Translations under genes and position numbers: made by a program
Notes under the pieces: model-generated
Told to the model about the DNA's origin: nothing
Databases searched by the model: none
Seen by the model: the letters and a program-made list of their open reading frames with translations, nothing else
From: Evernia prunastri
Lineage: Eukaryota > Ascomycota > Lecanoromycetes > Lecanorales > Parmeliaceae
Length of the DNA stretch: 63,737 nt
NCBI GenBank assembly: GCA_003184365.1
Contig: NKYR01000173.1
Coordinates: 1-63,737, forward strand
Direction: 5' to 3'
Part shown: one piece after another, positions 32,993-45,502 of the stretch
Layout: each line of letters starts with the position of its first letter
How positions within the stretch are numbered: position 1 is the stretch's first letter

Positions 32993-33792
32993 AAAATCTT
33001 TTATATTACGATCTTTAGCTCTTTCGCATTAAAATTTCTTTCGTATATATATAGCAAATCCCTATCGTTATTTATACATTAAATTAATACTCGAAATAAT
33101 ACTTTCGCGTAGAAATCGCTTTGATTAATAATTTTTCGATATTATAAAATTAAGACGTTAAGTTTTATAGAAATATATTTTTAACGTGTACGCTTAAAAG
33201 ATTATAGACTAAATCTTTTTTTTTTTTAGAGAACTTAATATCGAAATCGAATTTAAAGATATTAAAACGATATTCGAATATAAAAATTACGAGTTTTTCT
33301 CGAAATTAGCTTTAAGATTAGCTTTAAAGATTCGACGTAAAGTTAACAAAACTAGTTTTTTCGAGTCGACTTTCTAAATTATCGATATAAGATATTATAC
33401 TCGTCGAAGAAAAATCGTAATAGAAACTATTAAAATTCGTTAATAATATTAAATATGCGATATTTAATAACATTTATAATTATATTCGCATTCGAAAATA
33501 CTATAATTAAGTATTTTTATATTAATATATTTAATCTATAAACATGTATTATTATATAAACTAATTATATACTAAAACTTTCTAAAAATATAAATATATA
33601 ATTTATTTTTATTTTTATATAATATAACAAAAGAGTAACGAGTTTAAAGATATTTATTAAGTTATTTCATATTAAAATATAAATGCTATTACTATTAGAG
33701 ACTAAAGAAACTAAATATTAATTAATATTATAGTATAAATAAAATACTATTTATATAAAATAATTATATAACTACGCAATAATAGAAGAAGT
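32993..33792. other. AT-rich RIP-like block
   Basis: About 800 bp of very AT-rich sequence with few CA/TG dinucleotides and stops in all frames, as in the similar stretch at 32438-32726. I see no genes and no recognisable element ends apart from the TRIM that begins at 33793. Confidence 0.6.
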
Positions 33793-34803
33793 TGTTAGGA
33801 GTGTACCTAGGTGGTTGACCAAGATTCTATTGATGAGGAAGGAACTTGCTATCTCTAGGAACTATGGTACATATAGTGGGAGAGTGTGCCAAGACCCTAG
33901 CCCATAGGGCTACTTGCCAAGTGCCTGCTTGACACACTCGTAACATTACCTCCCCCTCCGAAGAAGCCATGTCCCCATGGCTGGCTAGCCAGAGACACAC
34001 GCGTGTTGCTGGCCCTGTGTCTCCCATTCCTGATAGTCCTCGCAGGCTGTCACCTGAGAACCGAAGATTCAAACTCATGCCTTGCCACTTCAACACCTGC
34101 TGGCAGCCCAGCCTGAGACACACACTGTAGATTGACCCTGTGCCTCCCATGCTCTTGCCATCAACTCGCTCCCTAGTAGAATCGGAATGCCTGCTGTAGT
34201 AGGCCACTATGTGGTGTTGCCGTTGTAGCAGGCTCACTATTTGACGTGCTGTTGCCCTTGAAGCAGGCTCACTTGGTGATGACGTGCTCCGTCAAGAGGT
34301 CGATCGCTGACTGCCTTTGAAGCAGGCTCACTTGGTGACTAGCTTGTTTGATCTCGCCTAGTTCTACGAGCCTGTGTGACAGCTTCTTTTTCTGCTCGCC
34401 TGCCAACGAGCTGTTTGACAGCTTCTTTAATCTCGTCTGCCACGAGCCTGTTTGACAGCTTCTTTTGAATCCGCTCGCCTGCCAACGAGCTAACAGCGAG
34501 TGTTCCTGCCTTTCGGGATCGTCGGCCTCACTGGTGATGAGTGTGTCTGCCTTTCGGGGTCGTCGGCCTCATCGTAAGCCACGCGTTCTTTTCACTGGAG
34601 GGCTAAGGCCAGGGGCCGAATATCCTATGGGTGAGGGATCAATAGAATAATGTTAGGAGTGTACCTAGGTGGTTGACCAAGATTCTATTGATGAGGAAGG
34701 AACTTGCTATCTCTAGGAACTATGGTACATATAGTGGGAGAGTGTGCCAAGACCCTAGCCCATAGGGCTACTTGCCAAGTGCCTGCTTGACACACTCGTA
34801 ACA
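33793..34803 (+). mobile_element. TRIM-2: complete 1011-bp miniature LTR element
   Basis: Two 153-bp LTRs (33793-33945, 34651-34803) run TGTTAGGAGTG to ACTCGTAACA and are identical as far as I can read. The element is bordered by GAAGT on both sides (33788-33792, 34804-34808). The 705-bp interior has no gag or pol. It contains short internal repeats around GAAGCAGGCTCACTTGGTGA, GTTTGACAGCTTCTTT and TGCCTTTCGGGRTCGTCGGCC. It sits in AT-rich RIPed DNA but is not itself RIPed. A non-autonomous, recently moved TRIM fits all of this. Confidence 0.88.
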
Positions 34804-36988
34804 GAAGTATATGAGTACGTTAAGATACTAGATCGAATAGAAACTAGTAATATTAGGCTTTGACAACGAAAAAAAGTATATTAAGTAAACAATTTTATCT
34901 ATAAAGTAAATAGAAGAATTATAAAATTATAATAATTACTAAGTCAAATAGATTTAAACTTCGAGAATATCGCGCTAAGTTATAGACGTAATATTCTATT
35001 ATATCTTATAATTTTTATAGAAAGAATATTAAATAAAAACTATATTATAATGGAATAAATTATAATTAATTTACTTTGATTTGATTTGATTGCTTAATAC
35101 GCCTATCTAGTAAACTACTTTACTAATCAGGGAGTTCCTCGAATATTTGTAGCGCTGAAGAAACCTTTCGGACAAAAACTTCAACTTATCCTCTCGTGTT
35201 ATCATTGTTGTCAACTCTTAGTCTTTGACTGTCAAGTTGTTGCCACAAACCACTGTCACTTCCGTTCTCTTTCAGTCTGCCGCTATTGTTTCCGTGATTG
35301 TCTCCTTCTATGCCTTCTTTTTGCTTCCCCTCTTCTCCTTACCCTTTTTCTTGTTTTGGGTTTCTTTGTCTAGTCCTAGCGGTAATTTGGACCGAGCCAA
35401 TTGCTCTTGGGCCAGCGAGAATTGATCGAGACGTCCTATTTTGATCATCCATCGTGCGGCAATTAATTTACTTTTATCTAATTTAAAACGAGTATTTTAC
35501 TATATATTAAAATCTTTTATTAAGTTTATAATTTTAAAAATTACTGAGATAATATTTTATGACGCTAGTAATAAAATTATCTATATAATATTATAATAAT
35601 AGGGTATAAAATATTAATTTACGAATTTATTTCGATATAGACGATTTTTCGTTACTTATAAAGAGCTATTATACGTAACTATACGATTAGTCCGTAGCTA
35701 TCTTTCATATATATCTTAGTGAAAGACTATAGATTCAAGAAACGATATAAAGGCGATTACCTTTTGAAAGATGATTTTAGTACGATTTTAGAGTGTCAAA
35801 ATTATATAACGATTATTTTTATCAAACGTTTTTTAAAATCTATAGTATTATAATATTAACGATAATAGATTAGTTGATAAAAATATACGTATTTATAAAA
35901 AAAAAATCGAAATAATTATCTTATAATTTTATATTTAAAACTATTAAAGTATTATTAAGTCTATTAAGTCTATTGAGATCCTAGAGGCGGAGGCTTCTAT
36001 AGCCCCCCTGGAATACCAACTCGACAAGCTGGTATTGCAACACCAAGCTCTACGAGGTACCCACCCCGNNNNNNNNNNNNNNNNNNNNNGCCGTAAAGCT
36101 GGTTCAGCGTTAATGTTCCCCTCATTAGCTTACATCAAGTAGCTAGCATAGGCGTATAAAACAATCAATCAATCAAGTCTATTGAGTATATATACTCGAA
36201 AGATCTTTACGCTGAGAAGAATTAACGCTCTTAAAGAGATAAATGCAAAAATAAGCGATTTAATCAATTTTCTCGCGGAGGTGATCTTCAGAAGTATATG
36301 AAGTGAGATGAGGTGAATGATAACCTATGTTGGCCCTTTGTCGATACCATAAACATTTAAATCCTAAACCCGTCGGATAATGAATCGGATCCGCTAAAAA
36401 GAAAATTACAGCTGATTAATCAAGCTACGATAGCATTTTTACTACGTATTAAACTTTATATCGTACTTATTTTAGAACGTTCTAAAATCTTCATCGTTTT
36501 TAGACAGAATCTATTTTTAATACGATTCAAGAAAAAAACCAAATATACACCGTATTAATACCGTACTTTGTACCCGGTGCCGCTCGCTAAGGTATTCTTG
36601 AATGTGTAGCGGCGGGGCGGCTTAAGATAAGCCGCCAAGCCGCGCTAGTTATGCAAGATGCTCTGAAATCGCAGGTTGAAGCAAGTTATACGAAATGCTT
36701 GATATTCCTCTCTCCATAGGTGGGGTGCTGTACGGCTCACAAACCCCTGCAGTTGCTCCAACAAGTCATATCAAACAATTGTGGCGGTGTGAGATTCTGT
36801 TACCATGGAGTATATTTGAAGTGCATTATCACTGGCATCTTCCCGGACCCTTTGGCACCGGAATTCTTTAATTTTTTTGATAACATCCCTCTCACAGTTT
36901 CGTTGGGAATCTCTAAGTCTACTTATTAGTAAGAGCTGGGATGTTTCATGCTTTTCTAGAGGGACTAACTAGGACTAGCCAGGCAACA
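34804..36988. other. AT-rich repeat DNA with a 21-base gap, then the P450 promoter region
   Basis: RIP-like sequence is broken by GC-richer islands at about 35100-35460 and 35975-36160, the latter split by Ns at 36069-36089 and ending in a short AATC tract near 36165. These islands look like pieces of other repeats; I cannot name them. From about 36590 the composition becomes ordinary and leads into the P450 gene. Confidence 0.5.
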
Positions 36989-39139
36989 ATGGACTCGAAT
37001 ACTTTGGCAATACACACCCCTACCCTGCTCGCAGGCGTGCTTGTGGCCCTAGGGTTCCTGCTGTACCGGGCTGCTTTGCCAAAGCCAATACCTGGAATTC
37101 CGTGTGCTCGATATTCCATCAATCGGCTCTTCGGTGATGTACCAGATGCACTCAAGTACCACGCCAAAACCTCCGAGACGGTTGCGTTCCTCGCCTCGAG
37201 GTGCGAAGAGCTCAAGTCGCCCATCGTTCAAGTCTTTGTGCGGCCGTTTTCTCGGCCCTGGGTTGTACTCGCTGATAGCCGCGAGTAAGTACGATGGAGC
37301 CACTTATAGTGATAAGTTTGGAGAACCTGAAATACTGATGGCCCAGGTCCCAGGATATAATGGTCCGCAGGACTCGAGAGTTCGATCGCTCTGACTTTCA
37401 CAGCGATCTGCTCGGGGCTGTTGTACCTAATCGTGAATGATCCCGAGTGCATTATGTTTGTTCATTGGCTGATGAGATGGATTTAGATCGTAAGCTTTTC
37501 AGATGACGGGTGCAGAAGACGAGCTCACTCTAATGAAAGAGGTCGTCATGCGTACAAACGACCAGTGGCGTCACAATCGAAGACTCGTTAATGATGCAAT
37601 GTCTCCTCGATTTCTCAGCAATATCGCTAGTCAGCAGGTCTACAATCAAGCTTTGAACCTTGTCGAGCTGTGGCGGCAGAAAATGCGGTTAAGCAAAGGT
37701 CATGCCTTTAATCTACGTGCAGATCTTCAATTGTGCACAGCCGATTCTATCTGGGCCACAACCTTTGGAGACGATATCGCTGCATGTAAAGTGCAAAGTG
37801 GCTATCTGAGAAGTCTCGATAGCATCAAATTACTTGAAGACGAAGAGGCTTTGGCTCAGTTTCCCGCCAAGCCAAACCCAGACGCTTACGCTGCCTGGAA
37901 AGCGATTAGTGAGAGCGGTGAAATCCCAATGAACTCTCCACTTGGACGCCATCATCATGTAAGCTCGGCAAAGCAAGATGAAAAACGACTGACAAGGTTC
38001 TCTATAGTGGTTCGCCGTCACATTCTTCCCTTACTTACGCGGAGCCATCTCACTCAAGAACAGTATCGTCAAAGACAAGGTCCAAAAGGCCTGGGGAAAA
38101 GCAAAAATTGATACTGTCAGTGAATCTAATGCAATTGATTCTATCGTTGATCTCGTCGTCGATCGCGAAGTCGCATTGGCCAAGAAAGAAGGCAGGGTTT
38201 CAGAGCATGATTCGATATTCGTCTACGACGAGCTCGCCGGTTTCATGATCGCGGGAGTCGATCCTACAGCTACGAATATGGGCTGGGGGCTGAAGTATCT
38301 GGCGAAGCACAACGACGTACAGATCAGACTCCGAAAGGATCTACGAGAGGCCTTTCCTAGCGCTTTAAAAGAAGGCAAAACTCCCAGTGCGAATGATATT
38401 ATCAAAGCTCGTATCCCATATCTGGATGCTTTTATCGACGAGGTATTGCGCCATAGCAGCGGTCAACCAACCAACGTCAGAGTCGCCATTAGCGATACTG
38501 AGATTCTGGGGTATCATATTCCCAAGGGAACAGATGTTTTCATGCTGGTTAATATAGCCCCAAGCCTCTATCGAGCATGCCCTCTCCTTCATATGTGCTG
38601 GTCATGTCATGACCAGCCTCTTTTGACAAATCCAATGCAAGCTCCAGATACTAATCACACAAACAGACGATGGGCCCGAGCTACAAGTCCCCCGCCTTGC
38701 CTATTGACGAGAGCATCCGAAGCCAAAGTTCTCGCGACTTCAAAAAAGATAGCGAGAAATGGGCTCATGAGGACCTCGGCAGCTTCAACCCAGACCGCTG
38801 GCTGGTCCGAAATGAGCAAGGCGAGATCGAGTTCGATAGTCGTGCGGCTCCGATGCAAGCGTTTGGAGCTGGTATGAGGGCATGCTATGGTACGTACTCG
38901 GTTGTGTCATTCGTCTGTTTATTGTTTGCCAGTTTCATTATGGCAAGCCATAAGTATTGTTTCTCACCATGTGCACAGGAAGAAAGCTTGCGTACCTCGA
39001 GATGCGCATCATATACGCGCTTGTTATCTGGGATCTAGAGGTGCTACCTCCGCCGGAGGCCTTGTTCGATTTCAAAGCAGTAGATAAACTCTCGCATCAA
39101 CCGCGAAATGTGTATATGAGGTTCGGTGTACCGAAGTAG
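36989..39139 (+). CDS. Cytochrome P450 monooxygenase
   Basis: I read six exons: 36989-37284, 37347-37422, 37503-37958, 38008-38547, 38667-38889 and 38979-39139, giving 583 residues in one frame. Donors of introns 2 (GTACCT) and 4 (GTTAAT) are weak and were chosen because they keep phase and alignment. The features are an N-terminal membrane anchor (LLAGVLVALGFLLY), I-helix AGVDPTA, K-helix EVLR, FNPDRW, and the heme loop FGAGMRACYG with the ligand Cys at about residue 529. It is a microsomal fungal P450 of unknown substrate. No polyketide, peptide or terpene synthase gene is near; it stands alone among repeats, yet is intact. Confidence 0.88.
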
Positions 39140-40079
39140 GGGAAGACAACGAGACTTCTCGGGGTTCTCTCGTTTTTCTATCTCTTTAAGAAATTTTGTA
39201 ACGGAACACCGCAATGGACTAAGCCACAATGCAGTGTGATTGCTGGAAAAAGAAGACTCTCCCTTCGGTTGCTTGTTTACTTTGTGTAACGCGACGCGTT
39301 ATATACCCCTAATTGCCTCTGCGATTACCACTTTATACATATTTTGTTTCCATTTACCTTTTCACCTTATTACAATCACGGCTCGGAACAACTAGGGTCC
39401 CCGGTAGAGGAAGGAAACCAAACCACACCGACCCCAACAAAAAGAAGAAGTCATGTGATAATCCAAGAAAGCCACGGCGCAAGAGGTTGGACAACTTGGA
39501 CAGTCGTGTCCAAGAAGCACAAGAAGTCCCGGGGATAGACATCTTGGAAATCCTGGACACGAGGGAATCTCATAGAGTTTGTAGATCTCGAACACTGCGC
39601 TCTTATAGCCTGTGTTCAACTCAACCGTTATCGCTATATACTGCTATCGATATCATACTTGTCACCCACTGCTACGCACTATGACCCGTGATACTCATCT
39701 CCCGAGAACCAACCTAACATTGTGTAGCTCTTGACACATCTATTGTTGCTAATTTATCTGAGGGTTAGTGCCGGATGGTATGCCACCGGCGCTGATTAGT
39801 CCCCCTTCAGCGGACAGGGAATAAAAGAGGCAGCGCAGTACTCGCAAATGAAATGATCGACCAGGTCACGTGCACTCCCCCACCAAAGCAATTGCCCACC
39901 AATTCTTTCAACTACACAACAATACCATGCCTTCCATAATAGTCCAAATCGAATGTAAGTGGACTCTATAGATTATATTCAAATGCTGATTCGATAGATG
40001 TACTAAATAACTACTCATCGGATCGCTGTCGCCCATAGAAAAATGATTAAATATCTCTTCAACACCGCATCTCCGACAG
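39140..40079. other. Intergenic, no recognisable gene
   Basis: Short open frames only (39313-39684 and overlaps), without known motifs. Composition falls toward AT-rich after about 39900, where the mariner relic begins. Confidence 0.4.
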
Positions 40080-41160
40080 TAATCAATAATCCGCAATAGC
40101 TATCCTTCACAACGACTTCTTTGTAGACTGAATTAAAGAGAATAATCGAGTAATTGTGAATACGGTTCTTGCGAAGCATAAGAAACATGTTAGAAATAAA
40201 GTTCTTTAAGTGAAAGACTATATCTGAGCTCGAGACGAAGATATATACACTCGAGATACTGTTGAAGTGATCTAATGACTAGTCACAATAGTTATTATTC
40301 TTTTCAAGACGTTGCACTGTAATCAACTTATCTTTAAACGAGTAAACTAATTAATTCAGATGCTTAATTAATATCTAATTTTATTCGTACTCGCATATCT
40401 GCTTAGAAAGTTGTTTGAAGATCTCGAATACATTAACGATATTATACTAAGATATGAAGTCTTTCATGTAACTTCAAATGATCTCAATCATATTTAAATT
40501 CGACGAGTTAACTAATCAATTAACTTTGATAATCTCTCTACGAATTCGTTTTTCTTCTTGATCTGCTGCTGCTTTGAAATAAAAAGAAGTATTATTCTCG
40601 ATTATTTATACTTTTTTGTCTGTTTCTCGAGCGATCATCTCATAGAAAGAATATAATTTAGATTATAAGATTTGCTTTCTGTAGAGATATCAGTCAATTT
40701 CATCTCGACGTTCTTCACGAGTCTTCGTTTCAGCTTTAAACTCTCATTTAGATCTACGTTTTTGACGTTTACGTCTCGAGAATAAGAGATTCTCACGATC
40801 TATTCTCTGGATATTTGCATTACGTTTCTGAAGAATTCGATGCTCGATTATATCTGATATACGTGTATCAAATCTCTTCTTCTCGATGCGATCTGAAATG
40901 ACTCGATTTTCTTTCTTCAATTCCAATTTGCTCTTCTTTCGTTCCTCTTTGATTTTCGTATCTCAAAGATGATAGAGATCTCAAAACTCTATACAAAACG
41001 TATTCCAGAACATGTATCTAAAGCCCTTAGGTCGAGCTTTTCGTGGCTGATAATTGGAGTTAATACCTTTAGATATAGTCACTCGTTCTTTGCCTCGCAT
41101 TTGTTCATTTTCTATTCACATCTCATCCGAAAATACGAAGATATTATCGATAACTAAGCG
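40080..41160 (-). pseudogene. RIP-degraded Tc1/mariner transposase relic
   Basis: On the minus strand several transposase blocks can be read through many stops: FSDE (the first catalytic Asp) near 41110, RKARPKGFRYMFWNTF, a charged stretch ELKKENRVISDRIEKKRF..., and RQKSII-like remnants further on. The order and spacing are those of a Tc1/mariner transposase of a family different from the copies at 3.6, 4.3, 6.1 and 25.2 kb. Inverted ends were not found. Confidence 0.55.
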
Positions 41161-41616
41161 TTCCAGAGCTCAGAATGTGAAATCATTACGATACTGCTTA
41201 TTATCTCTATGTAATAATGGCTTGAGAGGCGGAATTCTCCTTGATTGACACCCATGTTCGAGTACTATTAGTAGGGCTCATCGCCCACTTCTGCTCAGAT
41301 TTTTTCCATCTCTGCACCTTTGGCTTCTGCGCGCGTTTGAGTTCTGAGCTTGCCCACCACCCAATACCACCTTATATCGTCCCTCTATCATGCCTACAGA
41401 CCCCATTAGAATGACTCGCTTGGGCATGATCTCTAAGCAGACCTCTAGATCCTCGCTGAGTGACCAGTCCCCAGTGGCAACGTCGACCTCCCGCTCTAAG
41501 AACTGCAAAACCGCAGCCAACGCCCCAAACCCTCCCAGGCAGGATGAGTATATCGAGATCTATTCCATCGTCTGGCGCCTGGGGTGCACAAATGCTTGGC
41601 ATCCCCCACCATAAAT

Positions 41617-43852
41617 CTATGTACATGGAATAGCAGCTATATGCTCCTTCCAACACGCAATATGATTACATATATAAATATCACATAGTTTACATCCATG
41701 ATAACTCCTTGGGGCTCGCTGTCGCCGTTTTCTTTTGTCTAAATCTCGTGGTCTGACGGTGTTTTGTGACAATTCCAACAATGGCTTTCTGGACTGAGAC
41801 TTCAATGACTCTACCACCTTTCTCCCAGCATATAAGCATGGGACGCATATTTTGATGTTGCCCTCTATACGTTCTAGTAGGCCATGATCACGGCCAGCTG
41901 CTGGATGTACTCGTACTGACAGAGATTCTTTGATATTGGGACATCTTCCAGTAAGTCGCTCAGAATGCTCGAATAATTGACATGCAAGTCTCACACGGAA
42001 TTCTCGCTGACTGTAATGAGTTCCAGGCGTACAACGATATATCTTATAGGCATTGACGATGGCGGTGTCCAAGAGAAAATGCCATAGAGGCTTTCAACTT
42101 TTGTAATGTACTCGTTGTGTGGTGTAATAACATCGCAATTGATCAGCATTATCTACCCCATTCATATAATGATTATACATATCAATGAACTCGGGGATAG
42201 ACAGCTCTTTTCGGGCCTGTTCTCCAAACATGGCACGAGAAGTACGTGCATTTGTGGCTGTTTTTGCTGGACGACGGCGGAGACGATTAATTGTTTTCCT
42301 ACCATTCGAGACAGTGGTCATGAACAACACCACATTTTGGTCTTTCCAGCCAAATTCCAAGACCTTCCCATCCTCTGANACTGTAATGACTTCCAGGAGT
42401 ACAACGATGTATCTTATATGCATTGACGATGGCGGTATTCAAGAGAAAATGCCATAGAGGCTTTCAACTTTTGTAATGTACTCGTTGTGTGGTGTAATAA
42501 CATCGCAATTGATCAGCATTATCTACCCCATTCATATAATGATTATACATATCAATGAACTCGGGGATAGACAGCTCTTTTCGGGCCTGTTCTCCAAACA
42601 TAGCACGAGAAGTACGTGCATTTGTGACTGTTTTTGCTGGACGACGGCGGAGACGTTTAATTGTTTTCCTATTATTCGAGACAGTGGTCATAAACAACAC
42701 CACATTTTGGTCTTTCCAGCCAAATTCCAAGACCTTCCCATCCTCTGACAGGCTTCCATAGAGCTTACCCCAGTCTAAAGCTGCATTTCACTTGATTCTG
42801 AGCTTCGAAAGTCTTGCATCTAGTCCTCGATTGAGTTCTTTATACTCTCGTTATGCCTTGGTATCTTTTTTGACTTTCAAATCCTCTCGTCTAATTATCG
42901 TAATTCGCACAGTTTCAGCTGCTCCAAATCCTTCAATATCAAGCTGTGAGAATAATCTAGCTGACGAGAATAGATTGTCAAGTCATACAATATGAGAATA
43001 ATTCTTGGCAATACCGTCTTGAGTCAATAAGTCTAGAACTACAGCCTGTGTTCTATTGAATCCCAAGTCGTCAGTTCAGAAATCATCGAGATCGTGAGAT
43101 CCTTCGTCCTTTCTCTGGCCCTTGAAATGATATATCCAGTTTAATACATAGCCCTGATTGACTAAAACCCAGATCTTGAAGCCTTCCGGGGTAGGTTTGC
43201 TGGGAATATTGACAATCTCTTTGGCACGTCCCATGAATCGTTGGATTGTCTCATCTACAGCTAGATGTGTGTCTGTTTTTCAGTACTTTTTGAAGACCTG
43301 ACGGAGCGTGTCACTGAGAGGCTCGAGTTTCTCAAATGTGATCTCTTTCTGATCTGGAGACAGTGGCTTTGATACATGAAAAAACCTGTTTATTTGTTGC
43401 TATCTTTTTAGACTAATATGCTTAGAAACCTGCTCATGAATAGATCCTTTCAGAGAATCAATGTTTCAGAAATCAGGAATACTTGATTTCACATGAAGGC
43501 CTATCCAAATAGATACTCTCAAATAGGCTCGAAATTCTTTGGCTGTGGTAGGAAACCAAATGCGCGTCTCAGGTTTTTCAGGCTTAGGGTACAGAAAAGC
43601 ATACTCATTCGTATGTTGTACAAGGATTTTCAAAGAATCTTCATCAAAGAAGAGGCTAAAAATTGCATAAGAATCGTCTGAAGCAATGGTATTTGGTAGC
43701 TGGCCCTGATCATTCGTGTAGGGCTTGATGATTTTCAATGAAGTGTATTTAGATAGTGACCATGGCTTAGGAGGACTTCCTTTTGGAGTCTTTGTGGACT
43801 TTGGATCCTTCTTCACATGATCAAGATCATTTGACACCTTATTACGAGGCAT
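41617..43852 (-). pseudogene. PiggyBac-like (DDE_Tnp_1_7) transposase, broken and partly duplicated
   Basis: The N-terminal frame (43852-43466, ending RIWFPTTAKEFRAYLRVSIWIGLH) and the C-terminal core (NHYMNGVDNADQLRCYY, then DTAIVNAYKIYRC) belong to piggyBac-derived transposases. GVDxADQ carries the last catalytic Asp. The very C-terminus has a Cys-rich CKLCDIYIC...C tail. The stretch 42012-42378 is repeated with a few percent difference at 42380-42749 across the N, so parts of two copies are joined. Stops interrupt 42750-43465. No complete frame exists. Confidence 0.75.
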
Positions 43853-43909
43853 GGTATTGTTTTATGGCTATTTGGCTTAGGGTAGGAGCCTCGTGGACGC
43901 GTTGTTTTG

Positions 43910-45438
43910 TTGTCTCCATTAGCTTTCGACCCCCTGCTTAGACCGTGACTTTAATTTTTAGCTGCATAGTGAGTCGGTCCCCGCAGGGGGTCTGCACCAA
44001 AAACCCCCTGTTTCTTGTATTCTATTCTAAATATGCCAAGCCTACAGCGAAAATTGACTGCCCTAGTTAGAATACTGAAATTTATAGTAATATTCGGAAG
44101 ATGGCCCAAGTTTGGCTATCGGGTCCGGGTCCGGGTCCGGATCCGAAAAGTCTTGGCATGTTTAGGACTTTTGATCAACATGCTCCCCCCCTTTCTATCA
44201 TTGATAATTCGATTTGAATGCCGTGTTTGGAGGGTCTCGGACGCTGAGAGATAGGAAATCTAGCGCCGAGACCCGTTGCCGGAAAGAGGTAACCCGTTGG
44301 TTAGGTCATTTAGATAGGGAACGTAATAGGTCTGGTGTCAACTGTCCTCGAAGGTTAGTAAGGTATACAACGCGGGATATTGCCGTAGGGAGTTAGATTT
44401 TGTTACTAACGAATTCGCTATATAATTCTACGCGTCGTAGTATATATTTCTAAGTGGTTTTGATGAGAATTGATGGATCTGTGATTGATTCAAAAATTTG
44501 TTGACACGAAGCTCGTTTTGGATAAAAACGGGGTTTCTGGAGCAGGCGTCCTACAACAAAAGTCCGCGAAGCGATCTAGACTTTTTTGAGCTTAGTTCCA
44601 GCGCTAACTTGTTAGCNACGCGTTGTTTTGTTGTCTCCAATAGCTTTAGACCCCCTGCTTAGGCCGATTTAGCGCCATCTTTAATTTTTTAGTGCATTGT
44701 GAGTCGGCCCCGCAGNCTGCTTAGACCGTGACTTTAATTTTTAGCTGCATAGTGAGTCGGTCCCCGCAGGGGGTCTGCACCAAAAACCCCCTGTTTCTTG
44801 TATTCTATTCTAAATATGCCAAGCCTACAGCGAAAATTGACTGCCCTAGTTAGAATACTGAAATTTATAGTAATATTCGGAAGATGGCCCAAGTTTGGCT
44901 ATCGGGTCCGGGTCCGGGTCCGGATCCGAAAAGTCTTGGCATGTTTAGGACTTTTGATCAACATGCTCCCCCCCTTTCTATCATTGATAATTCGATTTGA
45001 ATGCCGTGTTTGGAGGGTCTCGGACGCTGAGAGATAGGAAATCTAGCGCCGAGACCCGTTGCCGGAAAGAGGTAACCCGTTGGTTAGGTCATTTAGATAG
45101 GGAACGTAATAGGTCTGGTGTCAACTGTCCTCGAAGGTTAGTAAGGTATACAACGCGGGATATTGCCGTAGGGAGTTAGATTTTGTTACTAACGAATTCG
45201 CTATATAATTCTACGCGTCGTAGTATATATTTCTAAGTGGTTTTGATGAGAATTGATGGATCTGTGATTGATTCAAAAATTTGTTGACACGAAGCTCGTT
45301 TTGGATAAAAACGGGGTTTCTGGAGCAGGCGTCCTACAACAAAAGTCCGCGAAGCGATCTAGACTTTTTTGAGCTTAGTTCCAGCGCTAACTTGTTAGCC
45401 TTTGGGACTAAGGTAGGACGCCGGCGCGAAGGAGGCAA
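43910..45438. mobile_element. hAT-like MITE (duplicated by assembly) with 8-bp target duplication TTGTTTTG
   Basis: The element begins TTGTCTCC (43910) and ends GGAGGCAA (45438), flanked by TTGTTTTG at 43902-43909 and 45439-45446. The segments 43934-44615 and 44717-45398 appear identical, so the same roughly 0.75-kb MITE has been entered twice around two Ns. The 99-bp piece 44617-44715 is a diverged start of a second copy with the same ACGCG-TTGTTTTG flank. A clean single copy is at 51306-52051. Confidence 0.8.
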
Positions 45439-45502
45439 TTGTTTTGGTGGTTGCGCGGCTCTAGGGTTAAGCCCCTGATTTGTGCACCCTGCCAGACGAT
45501 GG

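Larger units (their letters stand above)
41565..45502 (-). mobile_element. PiggyBac-like DNA element carrying a MITE
   Basis: Inverted termini are visible: CCATCGTCTGGCGCCTGGGG...TGCACAAATG at 41565 on the plus strand, and CCATCGTCTGGCAGGGTGCACAAAT read inward from 45502 on the minus strand. A third copy of this terminus is at 63654. The flanks do not show the TTAA duplication typical of piggyBac. The transposase reads on the minus strand (43852 to 41617). The Ns at 42379, 44616 and 44716 mark unresolved joins, so the true length is shorter than shown. Confidence 0.7.

Noticed and set aside
33827..34237. 136-codon minus-strand open frame in TRIM-2
   Set aside because: It spans the LTR boundary and has no known domain; a chance frame in a non-coding element.
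39313..39684. 123-codon frame after the P450
   Set aside because: Overlapping frames on both strands of similar length, no motif, low-complexity Lys/Arg stretch.
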